Assembly: GCA_030378005.1 (NCBI GenBank)
Contig: JAUCGF010000115.1
Location: 1 to 48,379, forward strand
Origin: Desulfococcaceae bacterium HSG9
GTDB lineage: Bacteria > Desulfobacterota > Desulfobacteria > Desulfobacterales > JAUCGF01
Reading direction: 5' to 3'
DNA length: 48,379 nt
Numbering within the stretch: the stretch's first letter is position 1; every line of letters starts with the position of its first letter. The notes under the pieces were generated by a model, which saw only the letters and a list, made by a program, of their open reading frames with translations, was not told where the DNA came from and did not search any database. Position numbers and translations under genes: made by a program. This document shows positions 9,600-19,400 of the stretch, one piece after another.

Positions 9600-9619
9600 A
9601 TATAATTTTTTCATAATTA

Positions 9620-10207
9620 ATGAAAATGCTCACCCTTCTTAATAAAAAAGAACTCATTTTACATTCTGAGGAACAGTTTGCCAATGCTATTGCCGCTAAA
9701 GTGATCGACAAACCTATCCTGAGTTTGTGGATGATCCTTATTCCGGTTTTCTTTGTTTTTTATTTTTACAAGCTAAAACAATTTGCTGATGGCCGTAAAG
9801 CGTTCGTCAAACATTTTATGGTCACGCGCCAAAGAACGTTAGATGAAGCATTCGCGGCTGTCGAATCTGACCGAAAACCTGATGTGAATAATGTCGTTAA
9901 GATGTCAAGCGCCCCGGAAGACACATTTCGCGCTTATGCTCAATGGATTAAAATTCTTGCGGAGCATTATCTGGATTTGCTTAAAGCCCAGGGAGATCAC
10001 ATAGATTCACTTGTAAAGGCAACGTATAAAAACCGTACCAATTATCTTCTTACCTTAAATCGTCTGAATAAAGTTGAAAAAGAATTTAACGATGCTTTAA
10101 AACCTCATCTTTACGAAAATACAGAAGATGTGGACGATATTGTCGCCGTTATTGAACAATGGTCGCAAAAAATACGGCGCAAAGAGGCTTCCAGAATATT
10201 TCCGTAG
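9620..10207 (+). CDS. Conserved-looking membrane-anchored protein, unknown function
   Basis: 195 residues with one clear membrane helix (about 34-51, ILSLWMILIPVFFVFYFY) near the N-terminus and a mostly helical, charged remainder. It begins 20 bases after the binding protein gene, so the two may be co-transcribed. ATG at 9620 and ATG at 9626 are both possible starts; neither has a clear ribosome-binding site. I can assign no function. Confidence 0.6.
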   Translation: MKMLTLLNKKELILHSEEQFANAIAAKVIDKPILSLWMILIPVFFVFYFYKLKQFADGRKAFVKHFMVTRQRTLDEAFAAVESDRKPDVNNVVKMSSAPEDTFRAYAQWIKILAEHYLDLLKAQGDHIDSLVKATYKNRTNYLLTLNRLNKVEKEFNDALKPHLYENTEDVDDIVAVIEQWSQKIRRKEASRIFP

Positions 10208-10296
10208 CTTTCCAATACAATTAACTCCGTAGGGATGGCATGTTTATAGCAAAGAAATCCCTCCACTCTCCCAAAACACGCTTCAGGTAAAGCGAA

Positions 10297-12126
10297 ATGA
10301 CCGAAAATTTACAAGTTGAACTGACCGGAGTTTCCAGTAAACCCGGTGTTTACCTGATGAAAGGCGATGCAGCCCAAGTTATTTATGTGGGCAAAGCCGC
10401 TAATTTAAAAAAACGGGTGTCTTCCTATTTCCAGCGGCAAATTCACACCGACCTTAAAACCGGCCTTCTAGTTAAAAAAATAAAAACGTTTGAAACGATT
10501 GTCACCGGCACGGAGCAGGAAGCTTTAATTCTCGAAGCGAATCTGATCAAAAAATACAGACCGCGTTACAATGTCATTTTAAAGGATGGCAAGCGTTTTC
10601 CCTCCCTCTGCATCAGTATTAAAGAACCGTATCCCAACCTGACCCTGACACGCAAAATCAAGAAAAACGGCAGCCTTTATTTCGGCCCGTTCGCATCTCC
10701 CGGTGCGGTTTACCAGACACTGAAAATAATCAATAAAACGTTTAAACTGCGCAAATGCCAGAACCAAAAATTAAAAAACAGGCAACGACCCTGCCTGAAT
10801 TATCAGATGGACGCCTGTTTGGCCCCCTGTTGTTTACCGGTTGATCGGGATGCTTATCTGAAAATCGTCAAAGAAGTTATTTTGTTTTTAAAAGGACGCA
10901 CCCCTGCATTAATAAAAAAAATCAAACGAGAGATGTCAGCATCCGCCGATTCCCAAGATTACGAGCAGGCCGCCCAGCTCAGGGATCGGATGTTCGCTCT
11001 GGAAAGAATCCTCGAAAAGCAGGTGGTGGTTTCCAGTGATCTGAAAGACCGGGATATTATCGGACTGGCGCGATCAGGTGATTATGCCATGATTACGTTG
11101 CTTTTTGTGCGCGGCGGCAAACTACTGGGCAAACGTAATTTTGAATTCAGCCAGATTTTATCAGCCGATGCCGAGATGATCGGATCGTTTATGCGCCAAT
11201 ATTACGAAAAAACACCGTTTATACCCTCTGAAATATTAACGCCTGTTTTGGTGGAAGATGCCGCTTTATCCCAAGCCCGATTTCAGGAATTGAAAGGTAA
11301 AAAAGTCTGCATTCGCTTTCCTCAAAGAGGTGAAAAAGTAAAGTTGGTTGAGATGGCTCAAAGTAATGCGGACAATGCGCTCAAAGCCATGCTTGACGCC
11401 ATTGCCGCAGATACTGACCTTCTCATTCGTCTGCGGGATCGCTTGGGCATGACAAAAATTCCCTGGCGCATAGAATGTTTTGACAACTCCAACATAGCCG
11501 GCACCGACCCCGTGGCCGGCATGGTCGTGTTTGAAAAGGGTAAGCCGTTGAAAACAGCCTATCGCAAATACAAAATCAAATCTGTCGAAGGGCCGGATGA
11601 CTACGCATCTATGGCTGAAGTGTTGCAACGCCGCTATGGCAAAGGCCCTAAAGCGAAAAAATCGGAACCTTTTCCAGACCTTCTGATGGTCGATGGCGGC
11701 AAAGGGCAGTTGAATATCGCAGTTGCAATTATCAGAGAACTTGGTTTGGGAGGTGCTTTCAATCTGATCGGTATTGCCAAAAAAGATGAAAAACGGGGTG
11801 AAATACAAGATAAAATTTATAAGCCGGGGCGGCGCAATCCTGTAAATCTGGGAAAAGAAAAAGATATTCTGTTTTTACTTCAGCGGATTCGCGATGAATC
11901 CCACCGTTTTGCCATCACCTTTCATCGCAAGCGCCGCAAGCATACTTTCAAACGCTCCGTTTTAGATGACATCCCGGGCATCGGCCCCAAACGTAAAAAA
12001 ACGCTGTTAAAGCATTTCAAAAGCATTCAAAAAATCAAGAAAGCCTCCATTGATCAACTCAGCGCACTACCTGGAATGAACCGTAAAGCAGCGCAGGCGG
12101 TGCTTGCGAAATTGCAAGAACGGTGA
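10297..12126 (+). CDS. uvrC: UvrABC system protein C
   Basis: 609 residues, the normal length. Domain order: GIY-YIG nuclease at the N-terminus (GVYLMKGDAAQVIYVGKAAN), a cysteine cluster in LRKCQN...RPCLNYQMDACLAPCC matching the iron-sulfur site of UvrC, a UVR motif that binds UvrB (DYEQAAQLRDRM), the RNase H-like nuclease with Asp in ECFDNSNIAGTDPVAGMVVF and LLMVDGGKGQLN plus His in RDESHRFAITFHRK, and a C-terminal tandem helix-hairpin-helix (IPGIGPKRKKTLLKHF, ALPGMNRKAAQAV). It makes the two incisions around DNA lesions in nucleotide excision repair. All key residues are present. It stands alone, with no uvrA or uvrB in the window. Confidence 0.97.
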   Translation: MTENLQVELTGVSSKPGVYLMKGDAAQVIYVGKAANLKKRVSSYFQRQIHTDLKTGLLVKKIKTFETIVTGTEQEALILEANLIKKYRPRYNVILKDGKRFPSLCISIKEPYPNLTLTRKIKKNGSLYFGPFASPGAVYQTLKIINKTFKLRKCQNQKLKNRQRPCLNYQMDACLAPCCLPVDRDAYLKIVKEVILFLKGRTPALIKKIKREMSASADSQDYEQAAQLRDRMFALERILEKQVVVSSDLKDRDIIGLARSGDYAMITLLFVRGGKLLGKRNFEFSQILSADAEMIGSFMRQYYEKTPFIPSEILTPVLVEDAALSQARFQELKGKKVCIRFPQRGEKVKLVEMAQSNADNALKAMLDAIAADTDLLIRLRDRLGMTKIPWRIECFDNSNIAGTDPVAGMVVFEKGKPLKTAYRKYKIKSVEGPDDYASMAEVLQRRYGKGPKAKKSEPFPDLLMVDGGKGQLNIAVAIIRELGLGGAFNLIGIAKKDEKRGEIQDKIYKPGRRNPVNLGKEKDILFLLQRIRDESHRFAITFHRKRRKHTFKRSVLDDIPGIGPKRKKTLLKHFKSIQKIKKASIDQLSALPGMNRKAAQAVLAKLQER

Positions 12127-12235
12127 TAAACGATGACGCAGTTCCAACGGGGCTTGAGACGCATCCACAGCAAGACAGGTTTTAAAAAAAATGACAGCTA
12201 GTGTTGCGTCAAGTTTAAGGTGACAGGTGAAAATC

Positions 12236-12297
12236 AGGAGTGCAAACTTCAGTTTGCCGCTTTTGGAGCGTTTTGGCAAACTGAAGTTTGCAATCCT
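12236..12297. repeat. Long hairpin repeat
   Basis: Arms at 12236-12258 and 12275-12297 (core TGCAAACTTCAGTTTGCC and its complement) pair over about 23 bases with a 16-base loop. There is no T tract, so it is more likely a REP-like palindrome than a classical terminator, though it lies between two genes that converge (uvrC and the gspB-like gene). Confidence 0.7.
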
Positions 12298-12334
12298 GCC
12301 CGTCAGCTAGCGGTATTGCCTTAAAATTTTCGAC

Positions 12335-13354
12335 TTACGGCGTAACATTTGAATAATTTATATGATTAAATTTTAACAACCACTTCTGGTTATCTTTTTC
12401 AACTGTTACCTGATCTTTTTCAATACGTATTAAGCGGAAACCATCCACCATGCCGCCTAACCGAATGATGCTGTCGTTAATGACCGTGAACCGTTTTTCA
12501 GGATTACTGAGCCAGGTGATGGCCTGAAGTTTTAAGTTCAGTTCTTTGGGTGCTTCTGAAAGAGCCTGTGATGATTTGACCTTTACATTTTCACGCTTAG
12601 GTGGTTTTATCTGCTTGTCAGGTATGGCGGTTTCAGGAGGGCTGGGAAAGGGTGTAACTGGTTTGGTAGATTTTGAAGTTACCTTGCTTTTACGTACATC
12701 CTTCCTTTGGGGAATCGTTTTTATTTTTTGAGAGGATGCTTTTTCCGTTTTACGAACCGGAGACTTCATTCGATCTAATTTTGGTATGGTTCGTGAGAGT
12801 GGTGCTGGTTTGAATGCCGCTAAAGGTTTTTTGCCGGCTAAGACCTTTTTTTTGACAGGTGCCATCGGTGCATCGGTGCGTGAAATCGGAGCGACAGGCT
12901 TTTGTATTCCTGATTTTTTGACAGGTGCCGTCGGTGAATCGGTGCGTGCAATCGGAACGGCGGGCTTTTGTATTCCTGATTTTTTGACAGGTGCCGTCGG
13001 TGAATCGGCGCGTGAAATCGGAACGGCGGGTTTTTGCGGATGTGCGCTGGAAGATGCGGGTTTTTCCATTTCCGGTACAATTGTCAGCTCTGATATTCTG
13101 GCAACGGTTTTACGGGGCGATGTGTCGGCAACGTCAGGGCGATCATTCTGAATCATGGTTTTTGCCATTGCAAACAGTACGCCGATACCAATGACCAAAA
13201 CAATCAGACTGATAAAGCGCCTGCGTTTATAGCGGTGGTTTTGCCTGGCCTGTCGCCGGATGATCGTTGGCGCATCAACCGTATTCAAATCTGGCCGCTT
13301 TGGTATTGAACGTTGCTTGTCAAGTCGCTGCAACGCCTTTAAAACGGAACTCAA
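12335..13354 (-). CDS. gspB: General secretion pathway protein B-like protein (T2SSB)
   Basis: 339 residues. A cytoplasmic N-terminus (SSVLKALQRLDKQRSIPKR) and one membrane helix (about 47-67) lead into a long Pro/Lys-rich periplasmic linker with three 22-residue repeats (108-173), then a C-terminal domain (about 268-337: LNLKLQAITWLSNPEKRF, INDSIIRLGGMVDGFRLIRI) that matches the type II secretion GspB domain, which helps assemble the secretin through the cell wall together with GspA. Neither gspA nor other gsp genes are adjacent. The start is TTG with GGAT upstream; no ATG fits better because the conserved N-terminal SSVLKAL follows directly. Family assignment rests on the C-terminal domain. 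Confidence 0.75.
   Translation of the reverse strand: MSSVLKALQRLDKQRSIPKRPDLNTVDAPTIIRRQARQNHRYKRRRFISLIVLVIGIGVLFAMAKTMIQNDRPDVADTSPRKTVARISELTIVPEMEKPASSSAHPQKPAVPISRADSPTAPVKKSGIQKPAVPIARTDSPTAPVKKSGIQKPVAPISRTDAPMAPVKKKVLAGKKPLAAFKPAPLSRTIPKLDRMKSPVRKTEKASSQKIKTIPQRKDVRKSKVTSKSTKPVTPFPSPPETAIPDKQIKPPKRENVKVKSSQALSEAPKELNLKLQAITWLSNPEKRFTVINDSIIRLGGMVDGFRLIRIEKDQVTVEKDNQKWLLKFNHINYSNVTP
12836..13033. repeat. Three tandem 66-bp units inside the gspB-like gene
   Basis: Three consecutive in-frame 66-bp units encode 22-residue repeats of the type KPAVPISRxDSPTAPVKKSG (residues 108-129, 130-151 and 152-173). The two units nearest the gene's 5' end are almost identical and the third is more diverged, which suggests recent duplication. 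The array lengthens the periplasmic linker and is a likely site of length variation. Confidence 0.85.
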
Positions 13355-13386
13355 TTGTTAAGCTATCCTTATTTTTAATACCCCAT

Positions 13387-16300
13387 TTAACGCATTGAAG
13401 AGGCGGTTTTTTTAAACTTGCGGGGCCATTTTAACACTCGTAATTTGCCTTTTTCACTCTTTTTGGCTTCGGCCATAGCCTGATGCAAGCGTCGCGCCCG
13501 CAAACAGAAAGCTTCCAGTTTGGCATTGATAACCTGTGGAAATGGCGAGCCGTCACTTTCGATTGCTAAAAAGGGTAATTCATCAATATCTTTTAGGGTC
13601 GCGCGCAATCGTGAATTACGGGGAAAGGCGGCGAACTTGTTTTCTTTATTCATCGTGTCATTTAAAAGTGATTCGGCCACCCGATTGGGCATACAACCAA
13701 AAGGGCCGATTGCAATGGCGCCACATGTATGCGAAGCCACTTCCTGAAGAATACTGCCAACCGTTAAAACCGTTTCTCCACTTAATTGTTTTTTTACATA
13801 GGGTGCTGCGGTCTTAATTATTGAATTGATATTTAATGGCGGCGTGAGATGAACCAAATCTGACTTGGCAAGAAGCGTTTTGATACGTTTTTCATAACGC
13901 CCCATAAATTTCTTTTTGATGAAAAACTCAATCTTTTCCCCTTTGGTCATGGTGTAATCGGTCAGGCCTTCTTCCACCAAGTAATCGGAATAAACTATCC
14001 ATTCGGCTATGGGAGCGCATTGAGCGGCAAACCCCTTTTGGGCCAGCAGTTCGGTAATATATTGACGCGACAGCGGTTCCCTGCGGACAAATATCTCACC
14101 CGCCAATGTCACCACCGGAACGTCTTCCAGCGGAAGCCGTTTGGGTATCTTTTTCAGGCGTGCCGCAGTCTGTTTAAGCTGCCGTTCCAATGCCTCAAAA
14201 TTGCCATGTTCCAGCACCGTCAAAATTTGTTCCCACTCTTGATTAAAAATCTCTGTTCCGGCTTTTGTATCAACCGCATTGGTCAATATCATCGCACGAA
14301 TATCTTCCATGACATCTGAAACAACAATTCCCCACCAGACGCGGCGATTAAAATCATTTCCCAATCCTGCATAGCCGTTTTCCGATGAAAGTGAAAACAA
14401 GGCAACATCCCGGATTTCCATTTTTTTAATTAAATCCAGCATAAAAACATGGTACTGCCCAAACCGGCATGGACCGGTGGCAGTTGGCATAAAATAGACC
14501 AACACTTCATCTTCCCGCTTGATATTACGGATATAGTTGAGCAAAGTGCCGGTGGTCAGGATCATCGGCAAACACTCCTTGCAGGATGTGTTGGCACGCC
14601 CTAATTTTAAAATGTTTTCATCGGCTGCCGGATGCGCCACGGCGTTCAATCCGGAAGGCCGAAAAACGGCAGCCATAGCTTGGGCAGATGTTTCCCCCAT
14701 AGAAGGAATCAGAAATGTAACCCGTTTATCACTTATGGGGATAATTTCATTAGATGATGTCGCCACTTTAAGAACGTCCTGCTCTATCAGCGTTGAAGCC
14801 GGTTTAAACAGATTCTGCATGCGTATATTTGGGCGTGTTGCGCTGGCAGTGACGCTCTGTAACTGGCGATAGGAAGTGATAATATCAAGAAATGCCTCAA
14901 TCCGGGTTTCCAGGCCGGCATCTGCCGTGTGGCTGTCCAATTCAAGGGTCAGCGAGGGCTTGCGCTTCATAATGCTGCGAAAGTAACCCACGATGAACGA
15001 ATCCGGGCCGCATGAAAAATTGGTGATAAACATGCCGAACAGTTGCGGATGTTTTTTGACCAGACGCGCGGCTTTGATAAGCCTCTGCCCCATGCCCCAG
15101 AACATATTGTCTTTAGACTCTTCATTACTATAATCAAGAAAATCAAAAGGGATGACAGTGATGCCGCGCGAGGCAAGCTTGTGAGGAATCCCTTTATTGG
15201 ATTCTTCGGTAAAGGCGTTATAAGACCGTCCAAACACAACAACACCAAATTTATCCGGATCGGCTTCCAGTTCTTGCAACGCCTTTTTGCCTTGTACCCG
15301 CATCGCTTTTTCGCATTCGGTTTGCTGTTTCAAAGCCGTTTCAAACGCTCCGTAAGCTTTGTTGATACCCACACCCATCTCGGTGGCAATTTCAACAAAA
15401 GTCTCACGCGCCATTTCAAGCCCTTCGGTCAAGTCAATCAAAGGGGCAAGCACTTTAGTCCCCTGGCGTTTGAGGTTATCCAGTTCGGATCTGAAAGTGC
15501 TTTGCATATAAAAAGTTTCACTTTGAATAAAAGGGCACAATTGAGCGTTGATATGTTCGGGTTCACTGGGTATCGCTTTGAAATGCGGCAGGAAAATATA
15601 ATCCGGCGGAGTCGGACGCTTCAATAAAGAATAAAAGAAACCATGCGCTTGTTCGGCCGGGTAGCAAAAAGCGGCTTCACGACGGTCAACACCTTTTTGT
15701 GAGATTTGATTTTGATCCGGTATTGCCAATTGGAAACCAATCATATTAAAAAAATTAGAGTAAAGCGGATAATATGTATTGATCAGAAAACTACGGTTCA
15801 TCCCGACAACGCCTTTGAATTCCGGTTCAGTCTGGCTGGCTATCGCGGCAGCGGAAGAATAGTGATTAAACACCTGTTTCTGACGTTTACGCACCCGATT
15901 GAGATGCGCCGCATCCGCTTTAATTTTTTTGCGCAGATTGTAATACCGGTTGCAGGCGCCTCCGAACGGAATCGTTTCATTTTCCACCAGAATTCTGCTG
16001 ATTTCACAGCGGCGGTCACATTTCTCTTTGCCGCCTTTGCAAATAAAGGTTTTGCCATATTGCACGGTGCGGTCGGCCAATACCTTCAAATCAAAGGTCT
16101 GGGTTTCTGATAAACCGGCCGCAAGACGCTTTTTGATTTCTAAAGCAACGCCGAAAGCACCCATCAAACCGGGTTCGGGCGGCACAATAATCGGCTTGTC
16201 GGTTAAAGCGGCCATGGCTAAAGGCACCGCCCGATTATAACAGACTCCGCCTTGCATAAACACTTTTTCACCCATAGGCCGGTTGCCTTTGACACGGTTG

Positions 16301-17892
16301 GTATAATTCATGCAAATCGAATACACCAGGCCGGCAACAATATCATCCCGCCCAATGCCTTCATGAATGGCATTTTTAATGTCAGAGGATATAAACGCCG
16401 CACACTGATCATTGAAATTGGGGGGTTGCGCGCCTCGCATGGCAATCTCAGCGATATCCTCCATTTTGATGCCTAAGGTTTCATAAGCCGCCTCTTCGAG
16501 AAACGAACCGGTTCCGGCGGAACAGGCTTCATTCATGGCGTAATCGGATGGCACGCCATTGGTGATATAGGTGTATTTGGCATCTTGCCCGCCGATTTCA
16601 AAAATAGTATCGACTTGGGGATCAAAATAGACTGCGGCTGTGGCGTGGGCGATAATTTCGTTAATCACATTATCGGTCAGTGCATGTAAACCGGATATCT
16701 GGCGTCCTGAACCGGTAACGCCCAAACCGGTTATCGAAATGGCATCCGGGTCAGTTTCCTCTTGAATTTGCTCAAGGATAGCGGCGTAACATTGACGCGA
16801 TGCGCGCACCGGATCGCCGTTAGTGCGCAGATATACAGATGCCAGCATGGTGTCATCGGCTTTACGCATCAAAACCGCTTTTGTGGTGGTGGAACCGACA
16901 TCCAGTCCAAGAAGACATTCATCTCCGGCGCGCACTTTGCCTGTCGGCGTTGTTTTAAATTCAACCGATGATTCGGTATTTTTCAAAACCGGCAAGGTGT
17001 CAAAAGTGGCGGCCTCTTTCTTAAAAATATTATCAAGACCCGGAAATGCCTCCGTCTCATGTTCCAAGGCCCAGAGAGCCGTGCCTAATGCTTCAAAATA
17101 AGGCGCCTCTGGCGGAGTAATCAGGTTGTCAATATCCTGATTCAGATAATGAAGCATCATCCGATTTTGTGAGGTGCCGCCCACAATCATAATATTGTTT
17201 TTGTCAACCTTTTTGAGCAGCTCTGAAATTTTATCCGCCATCATTTTGCAAAGTCCGGCGGTTACGTTGCTTTTAGGAATGCCGGCATTAGTAGCGTGCG
17301 TGCAATCCGATTTGCAAAATACGGAACAGCGCCCGGATACATGGTGCGGTTTTTCATCGGCAGACCAGCGCGCCGCTTCATCCAGCGAAACATTCATGCG
17401 TCGCAACTGCTGCAAAAAAAATTCTCCTGTTCCCGAAGCACATTTATTACCTGTAATTACATTTGATATTTGCCCCAGACGATTGAGTACGTAAACCATA
17501 AAGGTTTCGCCACCGGCCGAAACCACTGCCGGACAATTTATATCCTGCGGTTTACAGTATTGGTAGGCATATTCTACCGCTTGCGGTTCAACGATAGACG
17601 ATAAATTGACAAAATTGCAGAATTTTCGTCCGGTGACGGCAATGCGATCTAAAACGTCCAAGTCCTGTTTTTCAAGTGCTGTGATTAAAGTGCGTTTGGG
17701 ATCTCCCTCATGGGGATGCAATGAATGGTTGATAATCTGGGGCATTACCTGATTATCTTCATCTGATTGTCTGGTCAGGCGCACTTCGACAATCGAAATT
17801 GTGGAAGCGCCTAAGCACACACCCAACGCGCGGATACACTTTTGCCCATAGTTTTTAACTTGTGATAAATATTTCATATTATTATATTTCAT
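13387..17892 (-). CDS. Giant acyl-CoA dehydratase activase-type protein (BcrAD/BadFG + DUF2229)
   Basis: 1501 residues. Two ASKHA ATPase domains of the 2-hydroxyglutaryl-CoA dehydratase activator type lie in tandem: the first about 20-280 (NKCASGTGEFF at 149-159, then cysteines 189, 193 and 197), the second about 325-590 (LLGLDVGSTTTKAVLM at 327-342, FEIGGQDAKY, NEACSAGTGSF with Cys457, NDQCAAF with Cys497). A DUF2229-like region follows (Cys-rich at 618-647), then a C-terminal part like the dehydratase D component. Known activators use ATP and a 4Fe-4S cluster to inject electrons into dehydratases or reductases; these fused giants are common in anaerobes but poorly understood. No dehydratase subunit genes lie nearby. 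The start is tentative: MKYNNMKY has two ATG options and a weak ribosome-binding site. Confidence 0.85.
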   Translation of the reverse strand: MKYNNMKYLSQVKNYGQKCIRALGVCLGASTISIVEVRLTRQSDEDNQVMPQIINHSLHPHEGDPKRTLITALEKQDLDVLDRIAVTGRKFCNFVNLSSIVEPQAVEYAYQYCKPQDINCPAVVSAGGETFMVYVLNRLGQISNVITGNKCASGTGEFFLQQLRRMNVSLDEAARWSADEKPHHVSGRCSVFCKSDCTHATNAGIPKSNVTAGLCKMMADKISELLKKVDKNNIMIVGGTSQNRMMLHYLNQDIDNLITPPEAPYFEALGTALWALEHETEAFPGLDNIFKKEAATFDTLPVLKNTESSVEFKTTPTGKVRAGDECLLGLDVGSTTTKAVLMRKADDTMLASVYLRTNGDPVRASRQCYAAILEQIQEETDPDAISITGLGVTGSGRQISGLHALTDNVINEIIAHATAAVYFDPQVDTIFEIGGQDAKYTYITNGVPSDYAMNEACSAGTGSFLEEAAYETLGIKMEDIAEIAMRGAQPPNFNDQCAAFISSDIKNAIHEGIGRDDIVAGLVYSICMNYTNRVKGNRPMGEKVFMQGGVCYNRAVPLAMAALTDKPIIVPPEPGLMGAFGVALEIKKRLAAGLSETQTFDLKVLADRTVQYGKTFICKGGKEKCDRRCEISRILVENETIPFGGACNRYYNLRKKIKADAAHLNRVRKRQKQVFNHYSSAAAIASQTEPEFKGVVGMNRSFLINTYYPLYSNFFNMIGFQLAIPDQNQISQKGVDRREAAFCYPAEQAHGFFYSLLKRPTPPDYIFLPHFKAIPSEPEHINAQLCPFIQSETFYMQSTFRSELDNLKRQGTKVLAPLIDLTEGLEMARETFVEIATEMGVGINKAYGAFETALKQQTECEKAMRVQGKKALQELEADPDKFGVVVFGRSYNAFTEESNKGIPHKLASRGITVIPFDFLDYSNEESKDNMFWGMGQRLIKAARLVKKHPQLFGMFITNFSCGPDSFIVGYFRSIMKRKPSLTLELDSHTADAGLETRIEAFLDIITSYRQLQSVTASATRPNIRMQNLFKPASTLIEQDVLKVATSSNEIIPISDKRVTFLIPSMGETSAQAMAAVFRPSGLNAVAHPAADENILKLGRANTSCKECLPMILTTGTLLNYIRNIKREDEVLVYFMPTATGPCRFGQYHVFMLDLIKKMEIRDVALFSLSSENGYAGLGNDFNRRVWWGIVVSDVMEDIRAMILTNAVDTKAGTEIFNQEWEQILTVLEHGNFEALERQLKQTAARLKKIPKRLPLEDVPVVTLAGEIFVRREPLSRQYITELLAQKGFAAQCAPIAEWIVYSDYLVEEGLTDYTMTKGEKIEFFIKKKFMGRYEKRIKTLLAKSDLVHLTPPLNINSIIKTAAPYVKKQLSGETVLTVGSILQEVASHTCGAIAIGPFGCMPNRVAESLLNDTMNKENKFAAFPRNSRLRATLKDIDELPFLAIESDGSPFPQVINAKLEAFCLRARRLHQAMAEAKKSEKGKLRVLKWPRKFKKTASSMR

Positions 17893-18103
17893 CTTATTTT
17901 TTAATTAAAATGTCATGTTTCCAAAGGATGCAAAACTGAATTTTGCTTCGCTTCCGAGATGAGCATCAAAAGTCCAATCAAGAAATATGCTTTACCTGAT
18001 TTGTTATTTGTATGTCAATTGAAAATACAAGAAGGTTCGATGATGTAGCGTAATTTTTCAATTGCGATCTCGCTCTCTCTGGTAAATCAAGGATGTCAAA
18101 GTA

Positions 18104-18631
18104 TTATTTTAATCCCAAAGCATCACTGATCGCTTTTTTATTAAACCCGGAGATTCTTTTATCGCCAATCAGGATCAACGGTACGCCGCGTCCTTTCAAC
18201 TTTTTGAATTTGAGATACGCTTCTTTGGATTTTTTGATGTCATAAGCAATATACTGAACATTGTGTTTTTGGAAAAATGCTTTAGCACGTTTACACCATC
18301 CGCAACTTGGGGTTGTAAACATCACCACTTTTTGATTTTTTAGCGATTTTTTTTTGAAAATGCTGCCTTCATCGGATTCGTCTGTCTTGTCATCTTCCGA
18401 CGGCCGCCCAGTCTTAGTCGTATCCGTTGGTGGTGCATATTCAGTCTCAATTTCTTCGACGGTGTCAAAATTTTGAATTTCCTGGTTTTGCGGCGGTGGC
18501 GCATTGGAAAAATGTTTGACGCCGTTTTCATCTGTCCATGAATACATATCTGCGTACAGCAAAGCGGTTGAAAAAAGAAAACAAAAAGCGATCAACAATG
18601 TCAAAAAGAGTGCTGATTTCAAATTAGTCAT
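18104..18631 (-). CDS. Secreted DUF4124-glutaredoxin fusion protein
   Basis: 175 residues. Signal peptide (about 1-27), then a DUF4124 motif (MYSWTDENGVKHFSNAPPP, 29-47), an acidic linker (about 55-90), and a glutaredoxin-fold domain with VVMFTTPSCGWCKRAKAFF (active-site Cys110 and Cys113) and the cis-Pro segment GVPLILI. It should act as a thiol-disulfide oxidoreductase in the periplasm. AAGGAG precedes the ATG. The following minus-strand gene is the giant activase, 211 bases away, with no clear operon link. Confidence 0.85.
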   Translation of the reverse strand: MTNLKSALFLTLLIAFCFLFSTALLYADMYSWTDENGVKHFSNAPPPQNQEIQNFDTVEEIETEYAPPTDTTKTGRPSEDDKTDESDEGSIFKKKSLKNQKVVMFTTPSCGWCKRAKAFFQKHNVQYIAYDIKKSKEAYLKFKKLKGRGVPLILIGDKRISGFNKKAISDALGLK

Positions 18632-18711
18632 AATTGGCTCCTTTTTTTGTAACGGTGTAATGGATTTTTGTTTAGTTTCCCTCTTTGCAAGTAAAAAGCA
18701 AAATTGACGAT

Positions 18712-19239
18712 CTATGGCGTCAACGCAAAATGCTCAATAAGAAATTCGGCGATTTCTTGAACAGCGTTCAGCCCGAAACAACGCGGTGCATTTTGTCCGC
18801 ATTCGGCCGCATCACTTATAACCGCCAGAAGATGCTTATCATCTGTACATAAACGGGATGAATGAATTTCGGGTCTGAATATTTCCATTTTCGGAAGCGG
18901 AAGGCGTTTGAACCCTTCGCACAAAATCAAATCCGTTTCAGTAAAAAAAGCTGCCAATTCATTCGGCGTATGATCATGGTTCACATCTTTGACGATTCCG
19001 ATTTGACGAGGTGACGTTATTATAGTGGTTACTGCGCCAGCTTGCTTATGCCGCCAACTGTCTTTACCGGGTTTATCCATCTCGAATCCGTGAACATCAT
19101 GCTTAATCGTTCCGATTTTAAATCTCCGGCGTTTAAGTTCGGCAATCAATTTTTCAAGTAAAGTGGTTTTCCCTGAACCGGAATTACCCACAATTGTGAC
19201 AATCGGAGGAGTTGTATTTTTAGGTTGTTTATTTGGCAT
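18712..19239 (-). CDS. mobB: Molybdopterin-guanine dinucleotide biosynthesis adaptor protein B
   Basis: 175 residues with a P-loop (GNSGSGKTT, 18-26) near the N-terminus and the MobB motifs TIKHDVHGFEMDKPGKDSWR and EGFKRLPLPKMEIFRP. MobB binds GTP and assists MobA in attaching GMP to molybdopterin for molybdo- and tungsto-enzymes. mobA is not adjacent. The AOR-family enzyme at 37478 belongs to a family that uses a bis-pterin cofactor without the guanine nucleotide, so a direct link to it is not implied. Confidence 0.9.
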   Translation of the reverse strand: MPNKQPKNTTPPIVTIVGNSGSGKTTLLEKLIAELKRRRFKIGTIKHDVHGFEMDKPGKDSWRHKQAGAVTTIITSPRQIGIVKDVNHDHTPNELAAFFTETDLILCEGFKRLPLPKMEIFRPEIHSSRLCTDDKHLLAVISDAAECGQNAPRCFGLNAVQEIAEFLIEHFALTP

Positions 19240-19400
19240 ATTTTTGTATCCATCCCGTCAATTATAAGTTTTAAGTTTCTGGTTATCATGTAATTCATTG
19301 AATTAATTGAGACTGATAAAATAAGTATCATATTTCCGGTGTCAATGATTTCAGTAAGTTACAATAATTTATGACTGACAGGTAGCCATTTGATCGGTTT

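Noticed and set aside
12838..13080. Regular 66-bp repeats as a CRISPR array
   Set aside because: The repeats are directly adjacent without unique spacers and encode in-frame Pro/Lys-rich repeats of the GspB-like protein.
13536..17494. Many plus-strand frames inside the giant activase gene
   Set aside because: They are antisense to a long gene with full domain content, lack family motifs and ribosome-binding sites.
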